A DNA stretch of 64,000 nt. Source: Nyssa sinensis. Its lineage: Eukaryota; Streptophyta; Magnoliopsida; Cornales; Nyssaceae. A program made the position numbers and the translations under genes. Shown piece by piece: positions 11,328-22,629 of the stretch. Under the pieces are notes generated by a model, which was given only the letters and a program-made list of their open reading frames with translations, was not told the DNA's origin and did not search any database. How positions within the stretch are numbered: position 1 is the stretch's first letter; each line of letters starts with the position of its first letter. The DNA is taken from contig CM018046.1 in assembly GCA_008638375.1 (NCBI GenBank), positions 47,224,126-47,288,125 of the forward strand. The letters are read 5' to 3'.

Positions 11328-13737
11328 ATGTGCTTCATATATTCTAGAGAATTCTGCGCTACAAGTCTTTCGACAGTGTGGCCCATCACCCTTGACCCAA
11401 CCAGACACACACATATGTGTGTGTGTGTGAGAGAAAGCCATCTGTCAATGGAAGAAGTTAAACGGTGTCATTGATTTGTACAAATGGCCCTCATTGAATG
11501 AGGCATGTTTTGCACAAAAGTCTCCATTGTTGACTTATACAGCCACCATTCTGCAACCATCTTCCATGTGAAGGAAACCCCTCTTTTTCTGGTCAACACA
11601 ATAACGTTTTCTTAATTATACATATGGTTATCCCCAGTCTCACGCTATATTAGTAGGTCTTGAAAATAATTATAATAATGTCTGAAAATCAAGGTAGAAG
11701 AAAATCATTTTCTAACTTGCAATTTCGTCTGCAAAATACTCCAAAGAACAAAACTAGTCTTTTATAAGTCAATAACGGGAAGAGACGGATCTTCATGATT
11801 CATGAATGTTGGGTTAGCGTCTAAGAACCGGATTGCAAAATGTCAAATTTAAATTTGCTCACAAGTTTGTCATTCATTTTTTTTTTAAAATTATTATTTA
11901 TCAGCATTTCTTTTCGGTCACCTATCTGATGGATGCTTTTGATTGATCTTTTTTGTTTTAATTTTTTTAAGATTAAAATTAACAAATATAAAATAAATTA
12001 TTCTTTATCTTGTAAATAGATATACAAAGAGAAAAATAAAAATAAAGCAGTGATGGGATAGTGTTCTACTATTATTTCACAGTTTAAAGCCAACACAATT
12101 TATTTATTTTTATCTCAAACGCCTTAGATTGTTCAAATTTTAGCTTATCTTTAACCAATTAATTCTTATTTTTTTATTTTATTTTCAAAATCGGTTAGGT
12201 ATATTCTGAGCCCCCTTTTTGTGAAGGTCAGTGTAAAAAGGACTGAAATTCGAACTCGAGATACTTGAATTTTATCATTAACATTTTTACTGTTCGGCCA
12301 TACTCTTTGGTGATCTTTAACTAATTAATTATAATTTTGGTTGTGCCGCTTTAATTCCTACATCGAATAGGAGTCGGGCATTGACGTTGCTTATAAGTCC
12401 CAATCGTGCTCTCTCTTGCATCAGGTCTTTTCCGTTCAGGAAGAACAAAGCCGTGAGGACTCTTAAGCCCAAAACGAACAATATAGTACACGTGAAGCCT
12501 ATTATGTGCCAAGACCAAAAAATGCAGAATCAATTTTAAAATTTCAAATTTCCATGGTCAAAAGTGAATTCCTTGAAATAAATGTTAAAATGCATTTTAG
12601 CAAATTTACATATATAAACAATAAAATATTGTAAGCTAATCAGTTCTGGTAACTAATTTGACTGATATTTCAATAACTGTAGCACATTTAAACATATGCA
12701 ATAAAATGGCCCCGCAAGATAAGGGTTGGTAATCCTACTTCAATTGAGCCCCTCATTTTTCAAACTCGTATTAATTTTCTTTTCTTCCCTGTCTCCTCCC
12801 CTTTAATTTTGCTACCATTTCCTGTCTCAACCATCACAATCTTGAGAAAAATAATAATAAAAAAATGAGAATTTTTTTTTTTTTTTTTTTGAGCTCAAAG
12901 TTTGGAATGTAGCATGTTAAAACCTTGGACTGAATAAAAACATTCTAAATAACGCGTCAACGTTATATCATTTATGAGCCGTTAATCTAAAATTATCGTA
13001 TCATTTAAGATATATTTTTAAGGGACAAGTGTTTTAAGTAATATAGCATTACTCAAAGAAATGCATAAATGATAATGACCCAAGTTGCACTAATAGATTC
13101 AATATTGTTCAACCCCTGTGGGCTAAAAATGTCCCCAAGTATGGTTGCCTCTTCAGCACAATCTACATATTTGAAATGTTTCCTGTACAGGAAGAAGAAA
13201 ACTTAATAATTATACTTCCTTCTAAATACTTCATGAACCTATATATGAGAAATTGAATCTAATTCCAATTGCATGTAATATTATATATTGTTCTTCTTCA
13301 TCATATTTTTCTTTTCTTTTCTTTTTTCATTTAATTTGTAATTCACTCTTGAAAATAAAATTACACCAACAGAGGTGGCCTATTTCATTTTCAAGTAATT
13401 AATGTCTAAACAACTATTACGTATGGGTTGCTTTTGTAATTCTAATCTCCATTCCATCATTTTCCTTCTATGGAACCCTCTTCCTCTTTCCCATAAAAAA
13501 GGAGGAAAACACTATACCTTCAATTTTTTTTTTTTAAAAAAAAAAAAAATTTATGAGAGAGAAAACAGGAAAATGTGGAAGAGACAAGTCAAGATTCAAC
13601 AGTCAACCTCTTGAAAAATAGACCTTTTTTTTTTCTTTTCTAAGGCACCCCAACAGTCCATCATGCCTCAGCCTTTCTATGGTCACATACCCAACAAATA
13701 AAAAATGTTAAGGTAACATCTCTTAGAACTCAGAATT
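9036..13737. other. Intergenic region upstream of the ATL gene, no gene seen
   Basis: Contents seen: an (AT)n run at about 11292-11321; a perfect 20-bp palindrome ACACACACAT/ATGTGTGTGT at 11405-11424; and a stretch of higher complexity at 11330-11600 without coding features. At about 12350-12540 lies a fragment resembling a common plant LTR terminal motif (CTACATCGAATAGGAG, GTTGCTTATAAGT, AAGCCCAAAACGAACAATAT). There is also a poly-T at about 12873-12892. None supports a gene. Confidence 0.4.
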
Positions 13738-13767
13738 ATGGTGAGTGTTGTTCCATCCTCATCTTGA
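13738..13767 (+). promoter_or_regulatory. Upstream ORF (9 codons) in the 5' leader of the ATL gene
   Basis: An ATG at 13738 opens MVSVVPSSS and stops at TGA 13765-13767, which is 16 bases before the main ATG at 13784 and in a different frame. If the transcript starts upstream, ribosomes would meet this uORF first and would have to reinitiate after a very short spacer, which generally lowers translation. Whether the transcript includes it is unknown. Confidence 0.4.
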
Positions 13768-13783
13768 AACACCAAAAACAAAT

Positions 13784-14557
13784 ATGCCCATCCTTAGCCC
13801 CTTCTCCGCCGGCGCAACCTTCAACTGGGCCTCCGGCGATGATCACTCATACGATGATCACTACGTTGATCGGATTCCTAATCCTCCTCCCCGTAAAACT
13901 AATTATGATTTGAATAGCAAAATCATGCTCACCGCCATTATTTCATTATCCGTGGTGGTAGTGATTGTCACCATACTTCACATATATGTAAGATGCTACC
14001 TACGGCGCCAAGCACGCCGTAGAGCCATAATCCGGCAGCTAGGTCTCACAACCGCTCAAATCCACACGGGGGAGCCGCCCAACATCGGCCTCGACCCGTG
14101 GGTCATCGCCTCCTTACCAGTAGTTACTTTCAAGCAAATTAATGGCCATGATGACACCAGCCCAACAGAGTGTGCAGTTTGCCTGAGCATCTTAGAGGAT
14201 GGTGAAATGGCTAGGCTTCTTCCAAATTGTAAGCACACTTTTCATGTGGAGTGCATTGACAAATGGTTGAGTGCACATTCAACTTGCCCCATTTGCCGCA
14301 CTGAGGCAGAGCCCCGGCTCCTACCTGAGCCCCGGGAGCCTCCCACGGCACCGCCTTTGGATCATGTGAGCTCTGCATTGACAAGCATGGAAGGGACATC
14401 TGATGGTGCAGTGCAGTCCACGGTCAAGTTTGGTGGTGGGTCGAGCTTGCGCATGAGTTCATTTCGGAGGATGCTTAGCAGAGGAAGATCATCACCAAGA
14501 ATTCAATCTTGTGGACAAGAAGATGGTGTAGAAGATCTTGAGAGACAACAAACTTAG
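13784..14557 (+). CDS. ATL-family RING-H2 finger E3 ubiquitin ligase
   Basis: This intronless gene encodes 257 aa with the ATL order of elements. A polar N-terminus is followed by a single transmembrane helix at about residues 47-69 (AIISLSVVVVIVTILHIYV) and a basic stretch RRQARRR. The GLD motif is at 102-104. The RING-H2 finger runs from 130 to 171, with ligands C130, C133, C149, H151, H154, C157, C168 and C171 at spacing C-x2-C-x15-C-x-H-x2-H-x2-C-x10-C-x2-C, plus the E2-contact Trp at 161. The tail is rich in Ser, Pro and Arg. ATLs are membrane-anchored E3 ligases that ubiquitinate targets in defence, nutrient and hormone responses. The frame stays open upstream to a GTG at 13745, but the first in-frame ATG is 13784, so I start there. 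The gene has no introns, like most ATLs. The exact member is not assigned. All key residues are present and it looks functional. Confidence 0.93.
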   Translation: MPILSPFSAGATFNWASGDDHSYDDHYVDRIPNPPPRKTNYDLNSKIMLTAIISLSVVVVIVTILHIYVRCYLRRQARRRAIIRQLGLTTAQIHTGEPPNIGLDPWVIASLPVVTFKQINGHDDTSPTECAVCLSILEDGEMARLLPNCKHTFHVECIDKWLSAHSTCPICRTEAEPRLLPEPREPPTAPPLDHVSSALTSMEGTSDGAVQSTVKFGGGSSLRMSSFRRMLSRGRSSPRIQSCGQEDGVEDLERQQT

Positions 14558-15733
14558 GTAAAATCAATTCTCCTTTCTTCTCTCTCTCCACGTATTTGTA
14601 TTTGTTGTTGTTAAAAACCAATACACAGGTGTATTTGTATTTGTTGTTATTACAAATCAAAACATATAGATACATATATATAGACGGGTGAATATTATCG
14701 GCTCCGGTCATCGGCCGGGGAGATGAATTCTTTGAGAAATGTTCGGTGGAAATTTGTGTAAATTGTTCAAAGTCTCAGATTTTGAATATCAAATTTTCCT
14801 TATGTTAGTCTTAGAAGACTTTGGTATTGGTTACCTACCAAGCTAATCCAATTATATACTCTATTTATCAACCATTGACCTCATAATTACTTTATTTAAT
14901 TTTTTCCAAAAGTTAATTTCCCGAGATTTATTAGAAAAAAAATACTAAAAAATTTTTAAAATAAAAATTTCAATTTAAAAAGTCCATAATATATTTTTTC
15001 TATCTAAAAAATTCAAAAAATAAACTTTTAATACAAAAAAGTCCAATTGTTAACTTATATCTTAATACTGTTAAAAAATATTATTAATTAAATTAAAAAA
15101 TATATAAAATAATTTCTTCAATCTAAAAAAATCATAAAATTTTATGAAATGAAAATTTCTTTTTTAGAACATCTAGATAAATAAAAAATGTTATGTTTTT
15201 TTTTTGGATTGAATAATTTATTTTATTAACTATTTAATATTTTTAAAATATATATTAAAGGTTATTTTAGTCTAATCATTAATATTTGTTATGGTATTAA
15301 GATAGAAGTTAATAATTGAACTTTTTGTATTAAAAATCTCTTTTTCAAATTTTTTAAATAAAAAAAATATATCATCGTATTTTTAGATTGAAAATTTTAT
15401 TTCAAAAGCTTTTTAATATTTTTTTTTCAATTTGTTAAATAGAATATAAAGCACTAAGGAATGTATAAAAAAGAAGAAATGAGTTGTAAATTAAAAAAAA
15501 GGAAGAAATGAGTTAAATAGCATTAAATTTTGTTCCATTTATTTTTTATGACCAATTTTCTTCCATTATTAATTGAAGGGCATTTAAAAAATTATTCCAT
15601 GTTATTGTTACAACCATTAATGTAACTTTTACTTTTATTTAAATAGTTATAACTTTTATCAAGAATAGTAAAATCATTGATAACAAAATCATCTGGAAGT
15701 ATAATCAAGTAGTAAAGATGTTAAGGCTAAAAT
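14558..15733. other. 3' flank of ATL and AT-rich intergenic DNA
   Basis: The first 150 bases hold a CT-rich stretch and two copies of GTATTTGTATTTGTTGTT (14593-14610 and 14630-14647), probably in the 3' UTR. The rest is AT-rich, with poly-A and poly-T blocks and repeated forms of AAAATTTTTTAA, and no gene signal. Confidence 0.4.
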
Positions 15734-15933
15734 TAGTGACAGATCCATAAATTTTAGTTAGGGCAATCAAATTGAAAATATCAAAATTTAAGACGGTTTA
15801 TATGAATATATAAAAAAATTTAAGAAAGTTAAGCCCTATTTTGTTAAAATATTCTAACAAAATTAGTAGTAAAAAATATAATATTAATTTTTTTGAGGGG
15901 TCATGGCCCTCACTTGCTCTAGATCCGTCACTG
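15734..15933. mobile_element. MITE-like element with AGTGACGGATC-type ends
   Basis: The left end reads AGTGACAGATCC and the right end in reverse complement reads AGTGACGGATCTAG. Sub-terminal GGGC(A/C)A motifs follow on both sides. The element is about 200 bp, AT-rich and non-coding. A related element with CAGTGGCAGATCTAG ends lies at about 63543-63714. The target duplication is not clear. Confidence 0.5.
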
Positions 15934-18328
15934 AATAAAATGATTAAAATCCAAGCATATCGAATTTGAATCTCTTCTTCAATAATAGTTAAAAGCTAGA
16001 AATTAAATGTGACTTTACAATCAAGTAAAACAAGACTTAGTCTGAAACTTAATCTAATACGTGTAAACTGTTTAGAACACTCCTGACCAATCCATCAAAA
16101 GAAGAATCACCGATAATAATATAGGTAATAATCACGTAAAATAACTTTTAGATTACTTTAACAAATTTTCTTCCTTTAACCATCAAAAAACAAGGTATGA
16201 ATTTACTTTTTCTTGTTTTTATAATAATTAATTTTTCTATATAATGACTTACATTTAATAAAATAACTATGGTTACTGTTAATTAAAGGTTACCTACTAC
16301 ACTATTATATTAAATAAAGGAAGTTTAGAATTCACCTTACATACTTCAATAATTAATTCCCAAACTATCAAAATTCCAAAATATTGCATGCATATAATTA
16401 GTCAATGTCAGTCGGGATGTTTTAATATATATAGTTTTATACTAAAAGTATGCTTTTCATGTAAAGTTTTTAATATGAAAAAAAAAGGAACTATTGTACT
16501 CCTTATTTTTTATTATTCTGTTGAAATTTTAAAGATAATTTTTTTAAAATTAACGATAAACAATTATATAAACATATACATGTACACAAATATAGACATT
16601 TTGCATTGGTTACACGTACATTAGTATACACGTATGAATATAAACTTGTACATATAGTGCATATATAAGCACTATGCAAGTGTATATGCACGGATATATA
16701 TACACACATATGTTTATAAATATACTTCATTGTTTGGTGAGACGAGTTCCAAGTGTCTTTTTATAAAATGACACGGAAAATTATTAAATTATTTTCAAGT
16801 TTTTCGAGCACACTTTTATTTTTCTAATTTGTATTAAATATTTTATAAGCAACCAAGAATAAATATAAAAAAAAAACTAAACCATTTTTTTGAAAAAAAT
16901 ATTTTTTTTAGGTCACCAAAGTCTCACGTGATCGAGTGCATCACGCGTCTCTATCTAAAAAGGTTTCCATCTTACAATTGGCTGACATTTGAAATATTAT
17001 ATATTTTTGTCTTTATAATAAATTGCATATATTTAGAAATGAAAAATGATGAGCTCCTTGCACTTGCTCCTAATTTTGCTTCTTACCCATACATTACTTG
17101 GTTAATTTTTTTTTTTTGGGGGGGGGGGGGGGGGGTAGTTAATCCCATTCCTTGTATAATTGTGCTCAAATTTTTTTAATAATCAAGATTAAGTGTTCAA
17201 TAACACTTTTTTAAAATACTTTTTAATAGGTAAAAAGGTAACTTTTATAATTTTTACTTTTTACTTAAAAAAAAAGTTAAAAACATGTTTAATAACTATT
17301 TCTCAAAAATAATTTTTATCTGGATATTAACTTTTTTTAATGTATCCAATTAAAGCATTCTTTAAAAATAAGATTAATTATACTTTAATTTCATAAAATT
17401 TTATCCCGATTTCAAATAAGACCATCGATTATCAATTGTAACAATTCAGTCCCTCAATCTTTAATTTCATTTCTAATTTAAGCCAATTACAAACAATCCG
17501 TAACCTACCATCCCAAATTCTCAATGACAATCTGTTTATACATTAAAATTATAGAAACTCATTTGAAACCCATTATAAAATTCATATATTATAATACTCA
17601 ATCGCTTCCTCAAAAACAAGAGTCACATTAATTATAATCAATTCATAAATTAGGTACATTGACACTGATTTCATGAATCTTATGGATCATATTTTATCAA
17701 GTAAGATGTTATTTATCTGTATCATAAAAGTCAAACAATCTGTCCAAATAATATAATATTATAAGTCCCGTCCATGGATTCTTTCCTCCATAAGGAGAAT
17801 TATCCTGGTCTGATGTCCAGAAACAAGTATGTAAAATCCTGGGTTATCATTGGATCAAACTTCCGCTCCTCTGTTTCAATGTAAAATATTTTATACCCAA
17901 AAATATTTTTCTTCAAAAGTTTTTACATCTAAAACTAAAAGTCTTTTTCTTTTTCTTATTTTTCGATGTTTAGTTGAAGTTTTGAAAATAATTTTGTCAA
18001 CTCATATAAAAATGCACTCAAAACACCAAGTAATAAAGAAATACAAATACAAATACTTAATATTAATGTATATATGTAACATTTTTTAACTGACATGCTT
18101 TAGAGAATATAATAAAAAAAAAAAACTAGAACTTAAAAAATATCTCTAACTCAAAGTGGATTAAAGTAAATTAAAAGTAATTTTTAAATAAGATTGACAA
18201 AACAAAAACCTAATCTAATGTGCTGAACCTAAGAACTGACACTAATTAAGATAAAAATAATGTTATTGAAATAATGTTATTGCAACGCTCGAGTTTTGAG
18301 ATCCCACATTCACAGCAGTTCGGAGGGT
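15934..18328. other. AT-rich intergenic DNA with a T12-G18 homopolymer junction
   Basis: No gene is seen. A run of T (17106-17117) passes directly into a run of 18 G (17118-17135), which is extreme for this AT-rich region. The stretch 16540-16720 is rich in ATATAC and TACAC motifs. The open frames here are low-complexity and lack homology signals that I can recognise. Confidence 0.4.
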
Positions 18329-18398
18329 GTTTGCCAGAGTGGGTGGAACCAAAATCACGGGCGGCCTGCTATTTTGGCTCCCACCCGCTCTGCCAAAC
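18329..18398. repeat. Compact GC-rich inverted repeat (hairpin), MITE-terminus-like
   Basis: The arm at 18329-18362 (GTTTGCCAGAGTGGGTGGAA..) pairs with the arm at 18364-18398, which in reverse complement reads GTTTGGCAGAGCGGGTGGGA.., with only a few mismatches and almost no loop. GTTTGGCA ends are typical of plant MITEs, so this may be a collapsed element reduced to its two termini. It lies about 400 bp downstream of the PDCB stop codon and could form a stem in that transcript's 3' region. Confidence 0.6.
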
Positions 18399-18804
18399 GG
18401 GGCCTTACACAACTGGATATGCTACCTAACCTTCAAATGTTCACAAAAAAAAAAGCAAAAACAACTTTAGTCAGTAATAGAGATATAGTCCACAAGGGTT
18501 GTAGACCTAGCCTAATGAATTTGCTAGAAAAACTGATATCCCTAAACTTCAAAAAATGCAAGCAGAGAGGCCTACAAGGCCTCAAAAGGACTATCAAAGT
18601 CCTTCAACACCCTAGATTAAACTGAAAGTCTATAATTGATTTCATATACAAAGATCAAACAGAAATGAACGGAGAAATACTTGGAGATACTTTCACTAAT
18701 TCCAAAATAGTATAATATAATGCATCAAAGAGATATATATATCTTCTGGACGAAAAGCTTTGCTCTCGCCAGACTTATAAGTTGCAAAAGCAAGGCTTTA
18801 AATT

Positions 18805-21800
18805 CTACTGTCTTAAGAAAGACAGCGTAATTGCATAGAACAAATGAATGCCAATCAAGGCCAAATCCCATTTGACCCTAATACAATCACTGCCACTCAG
18901 ATCTGCACTAGCTGGCCCCAGTCCCACTGTGGTTGAAGACGCGGTAAAGCTTCCATTGTTTGCAGTAAAACTGCATTACCAACCAACACAAGTCACAGAG
19001 CCTAAGAAATTAAAAATAAATATATTCAATAGAAAACAAAATCTCGGGAAAGGAGGCCATCAATGGGCATTGAAGGAACACGTTTTAATATTTTTGTAAT
19101 CTCAGGATCATATATTATTGAGAAATTTGCATGATGTTAAGTAAAGCAAAAACTTTTCAGAATTTTGCAGCTAATAGTTGGGGAGAATTTCTTGATCCTA
19201 GAGGTGCCAACGAGGATCAGAATCATGCAACTGATGTATAGTCTTCCCACTCTACCCAACATGTAGAATCAGTACCCGAAGGCTGCATAAAAGTTAACTT
19301 TGATGCAACCATCAGAAGGGATTGATATAGTGGTGCTATAGCTATGGATGATACGGATGGAAGAATATCCCCTGCTGGCTGAAAGCAATTGCTACTATAA
19401 ATGCTGCCTCTTCGGCTCAAGAGAGATGATGGGCTCACATTGTTTTAGAAGGTGCTCAAGTGTTGATACAATCATCAATTCTGTATATCTAAAAAATCAT
19501 CACTGGTTTATTATTCCAAATGTTAAATTTTCGTCAAAAAGAGATTGTTAGATAGTGTTCACTACCGAGGTCTCCAATTGTGTGACCTAAGGGACGGCCA
19601 AGTGCGCAATTGGAAACAAGCTATCTGAATGCAGTTGATCATCACTTGGCCGTGAGAAATAACATTTTTCTTTTATTTTTTTAGGATAAGTACCGACCCC
19701 CACTTTATACCAATTGGGACTAGAACCCACAACCTCCTCTTTGGGAGGTGGAGGAGATACCACTCAAGCTAATGCTTGGTGGTCTGAGAAATAACAGTTG
19801 CAGTGGACTATACAGCTCTCAAATCCTATAATTTGTGAAGCCTGTTCCTCATAGTGATTCTATTTTTAAATTTTTTTCCTTTCAGTTCTTTGTTCTTGTC
19901 GTTCCCCTTCTTGGTCGATAAAAAGGAAGAATAAAATACCACGAGCTTTCGTGTTTGCAAACATTTAAAAAATTAAAATAATGGCATGATCTTCGATTCT
20001 CAAGCAGCATTGGTTTCTTTAGTGCAACTTCTTTACTTTCCTTATTGTTTTTTGTGACTTCTACGTCTCATGCTCAATTAGTGGTGGCATTTCCCACAAA
20101 ATCCAAACTTTATAGTTCCCTCAAATCCATAGCCCCATGATTCTTTCATTCAGTCACTTAGTTAATCCTCTTCATTCAGGCAAATGTAGCCCAAGCAGGC
20201 AGGCCTCTCCCTTTTTTGACAACTATGATATACACACGAGTGTGTGTGCACACAAAAGAGAGGAGAACAATACAAGAGCTACCCTTTACAATTCATCTAT
20301 TAAGTCTAAGAAACTATGTAAGGAATCGGAGATGCCTCCAAACATCCAAAAATATAGCGTAACATTTTATTATATATACTACGTATCGAAACTTCCACAT
20401 CCTTGAAAAACCTGTTGTTCCAATACCTCCATAGACTGCACACGAGGCATAGAGGCACCACTGTCCAAACTTGACGAACTCAGTCCCCCACGTTCACCCT
20501 ATACCCATTCCAATTCTAAAACAGATCTATAACTTGCTCTGGCATCACCCAAGAGAAGCCAAAAGGCAAGAAATGCAAATTCCACAGCTCCCTAGCAAAT
20601 TCACAGTGAATACGAAGGTGAATGACTGATTTCCTCTCTTTATGGCACACATGTTCACAATGACCACGCCCCTCTTCTGTAAGTTGCATAAAGTTAAAAT
20701 AGCATCACAAGCTGTTGTCCAACCAAAGAAGAAGACTTTCGAGGGAGCTATGACTCACCATATTTCTAAGGAAAATATACACTTTCTCCTATGCATAAAG
20801 GTTTACAGAAAAGTTTCACCGAGAATCACCCACTCTTCTCAATACTCTAACAATGCTATCAATAGAATCCCTGGAAAATTCCACAAACTACCTAGCAAAT
20901 TCACAGCGAACAAGGTGACTGTCCACTTCCCCTTCTTTCTTACACATGGCACAGGACAATGACCACGCCCCTCTTCTGCAAGTCGTCTAAAGTTAAAATA
21001 ACATCATCAGCTGTCATCCAACCAAAGGAGATTTAGGAGAGCTCTGACTCTCCATATCTTCAAGTGAAAGACACACTTTCTCCTACCCATAAAGCTTTAA
21101 AGAACAACTTCAACTAGAATCGCCCACTCTTCTCAAGAGTTTAAACAATGCTATCAGCGGAATCCCTCCTCGTCTGGACCACATAAGAAGCACAAAAAGG
21201 CTTTATGGTGCAATCGGCAGATGGTTAGAATTTACAGTACAAGGCATCGTCAGCCAAAATCAAAGGAACTGGTATTCTTTAACCTACTTTTAGTCAATCA
21301 TTTTGAGTCCAATAGAATTTTGGTATGCCCGTGCACAATCCACTCCTATCAGACATGACCAGAAATCATATCACCAACTTATCACGACTATGCACATCTA
21401 ATTCAAGTAGGTCAAGAAATATAAGCATTTTTTTTTAAAAAAAATTTTGGTTATAAACAGCATGATAACACGTTTTTGAGTGTGAGAATCACACAAATAA
21501 TGCAAGTTAGGTCTCTAACCAGGCCATCCCTCCTAATACCAAACATTATATGCTCATGTTTGGATGATGTATGGAAATTGAGCAGCACAATTTGTGTTAT
21601 ACAATATTTTTTTTGCAAATCAGAGGCCATTAATTGTGAAATATTTATAGTGTAAGAAAATAATAGAAATTGGTTCACTTGTTTTCCTCTAACCGAGACT
21701 GAGTTTGGGCATTCAATACTCTGTAAGTGAAATTGAAACCGATTTCAATCAGATTGGGACATTTCAAGTATGATGTCCACTATAAATAAAACAATAGAAA

Positions 21801-22629
21801 TCGGCTCTCTCTTGTTTTCCTTTGACTCTGACTACGAGTTTGCACATTCAATACCGTGTAACTGAAATTGAAAGCAAACAATTTCAGTCAGACTGGGACA
21901 TTGAGTCTGTTGCCCTCAAACATTTTCATATTTCTACAAGAGCCCCTAAATTCTAGCTCTTACATTTTTGGCCCTCTAAGTCTATGATCCCGATCCGCCA
22001 TTGCAATCAAACATTCATACAAATATACATCCATAAATATCTACATATATATATATATATTATAATTGAACTTCCAAGTGATTTATAATAGTTACCTGGA
22101 TGGAAATTTGCAATTACCGTGACCTGAAATCACAAAATTAATCACAAAATTAAAGAAAAGTGATTTATGGTTTTATAATTCAAAACCCTGCAAAAACCCT
22201 AAATTCATATAAAAGCTTACTAGGATTCAAAGAGGTGAGAGCGGCAGTGTTGTCGAAGTTACAGCTGTCCTCCGTCAAGCCGTGTTTGAGAAAGTAATCA
22301 TTGAATGCATACGACGCCGTTCTCAGTATATCGTTGGGGTCGTAGCAGGGCCCTCCTTGCTGAATGGGGCCGCAATCGGAGGAACCCGGCCCGCATGCCC
22401 AATCCAAGGCCGACTGGAGGGCCGAGGTCTCGGCGTTGTTCTTGGCCACGCACCAGAGCTCGACAGTCACGACGCCGCCGCTTTGGGCGGAGGTGGACTG
22501 TCTGATGGTTATGTGGCGTTGATGGTGGTGAGCATGTAGATAACTAGATGGGTGTGAGAACGAGTGGAAAGGGAGGGTGGCGGTGAAGATGAGCGAGAAG
22601 ATAAGAGAGAAAGAGAAGATCAAAGCCAT
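18805..22629 (-). CDS. X8-domain GPI-anchored protein, plasmodesmata callose-binding (PDCB) type
   Basis: The gene has three exons on the minus strand: 22629-22221 (409 nt), a microexon 22123-22096 (28 nt) and 18970-18805 (166 nt). All borders fit GT..AG (donors GTAAGC and GTAACT; acceptors TTTCAG and ATGCAG) and the joined frame of 603 nt encodes 200 aa. Residues 1-20 form a signal peptide. The X8 (CBM43) domain spans about 58-145 with the six conserved cysteines C60, C79, C86, C95, C123 and C141. It includes LWCVAK, the C-G-P-I-Q-Q-G-G-P-C block and NTAALTSLNPS. A Ser/Thr-rich linker and a C-terminal hydrophobic segment (DLALIGIHLFYAITLSFL) act as a GPI-anchor signal. PDCBs bind callose at plasmodesmal necks and limit cell-to-cell movement. 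Intron 2 (18971-22095) is 3.1 kb and carries LINE and SINE remnants. No disabling change is seen. Other X8 proteins of the same layout are the alternative. Confidence 0.88.
19265..19555 (+). pseudogene. LINE-type RNase H (RVT_3-like) remnant inside PDCB intron 2
   Basis: On the plus strand broken frames read GCIKVNFDATIRRD, then GAIAMDDTDGRI and, after a frame change, AHIVLEGAQVLIQS. This is the order seen in the RNase H-like domain of plant LINE and RNase H-like proteins (K-V-N-F-D-A near the start, then L-E-G-D-A near the second acidic site). Several stops and frameshifts interrupt it, so it is dead. Confidence 0.6.
19665..19784 (-). mobile_element. tRNA-derived SINE with 12-bp target duplication
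   Basis: The direct repeat TGAGAAATAACA at 19653-19664 and 19785-19796 brackets a body of 120 bp. Read on the minus strand, the body starts ACCACCAAGCATTAGCTTGA, with a box-A-like TAGCTTGAGTGG, then a box-B-like GGTTCTAGTCCC, and ends in an A-rich tail (T-rich on plus at 19665-19680). This layout of Pol III promoter boxes, A-rich tail and 12-bp duplication is diagnostic of a SINE. It sits in PDCB intron 2 in the same orientation as the gene. Confidence 0.85.
20450..21200 (-). pseudogene. Duplicated zf-RVT (LINE reverse-transcriptase zinc-binding) remnant
   Basis: Two tandem copies of about 300 bp, at about 20580-20860 and 20880-21165, are present. On the minus strand the right copy reads ISFGWMTADDVILTLDDLQK and, after a frameshift, CAMCKKEGEVDSHLVRCEFA. 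This is the zf-RVT signature of plant LINEs (L-x-x-R-G, C-x2-C, then H-L..C-E-F-A-R). The left copy has the same order with more damage. Both lie in PDCB intron 2, antisense to the RNase H fragment at 19.3 kb. Confidence 0.65.

Noticed and set aside
12351..12533. 60-codon minus-strand frame over an LTR-like fragment
   Set aside because: The DNA motifs suggest a non-coding LTR remnant, and the frame has no protein features.
13745..13783. N-terminal extension of the ATL reading frame from a GTG codon
   Set aside because: Plant translation starts at ATG. The first in-frame ATG is 13784, and the extension adds nothing that matches ATL proteins.
22282..22539. Plus-strand frames opposite PDCB exon 1
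   Set aside because: They are shadows of the GC-richer minus-strand coding exon.
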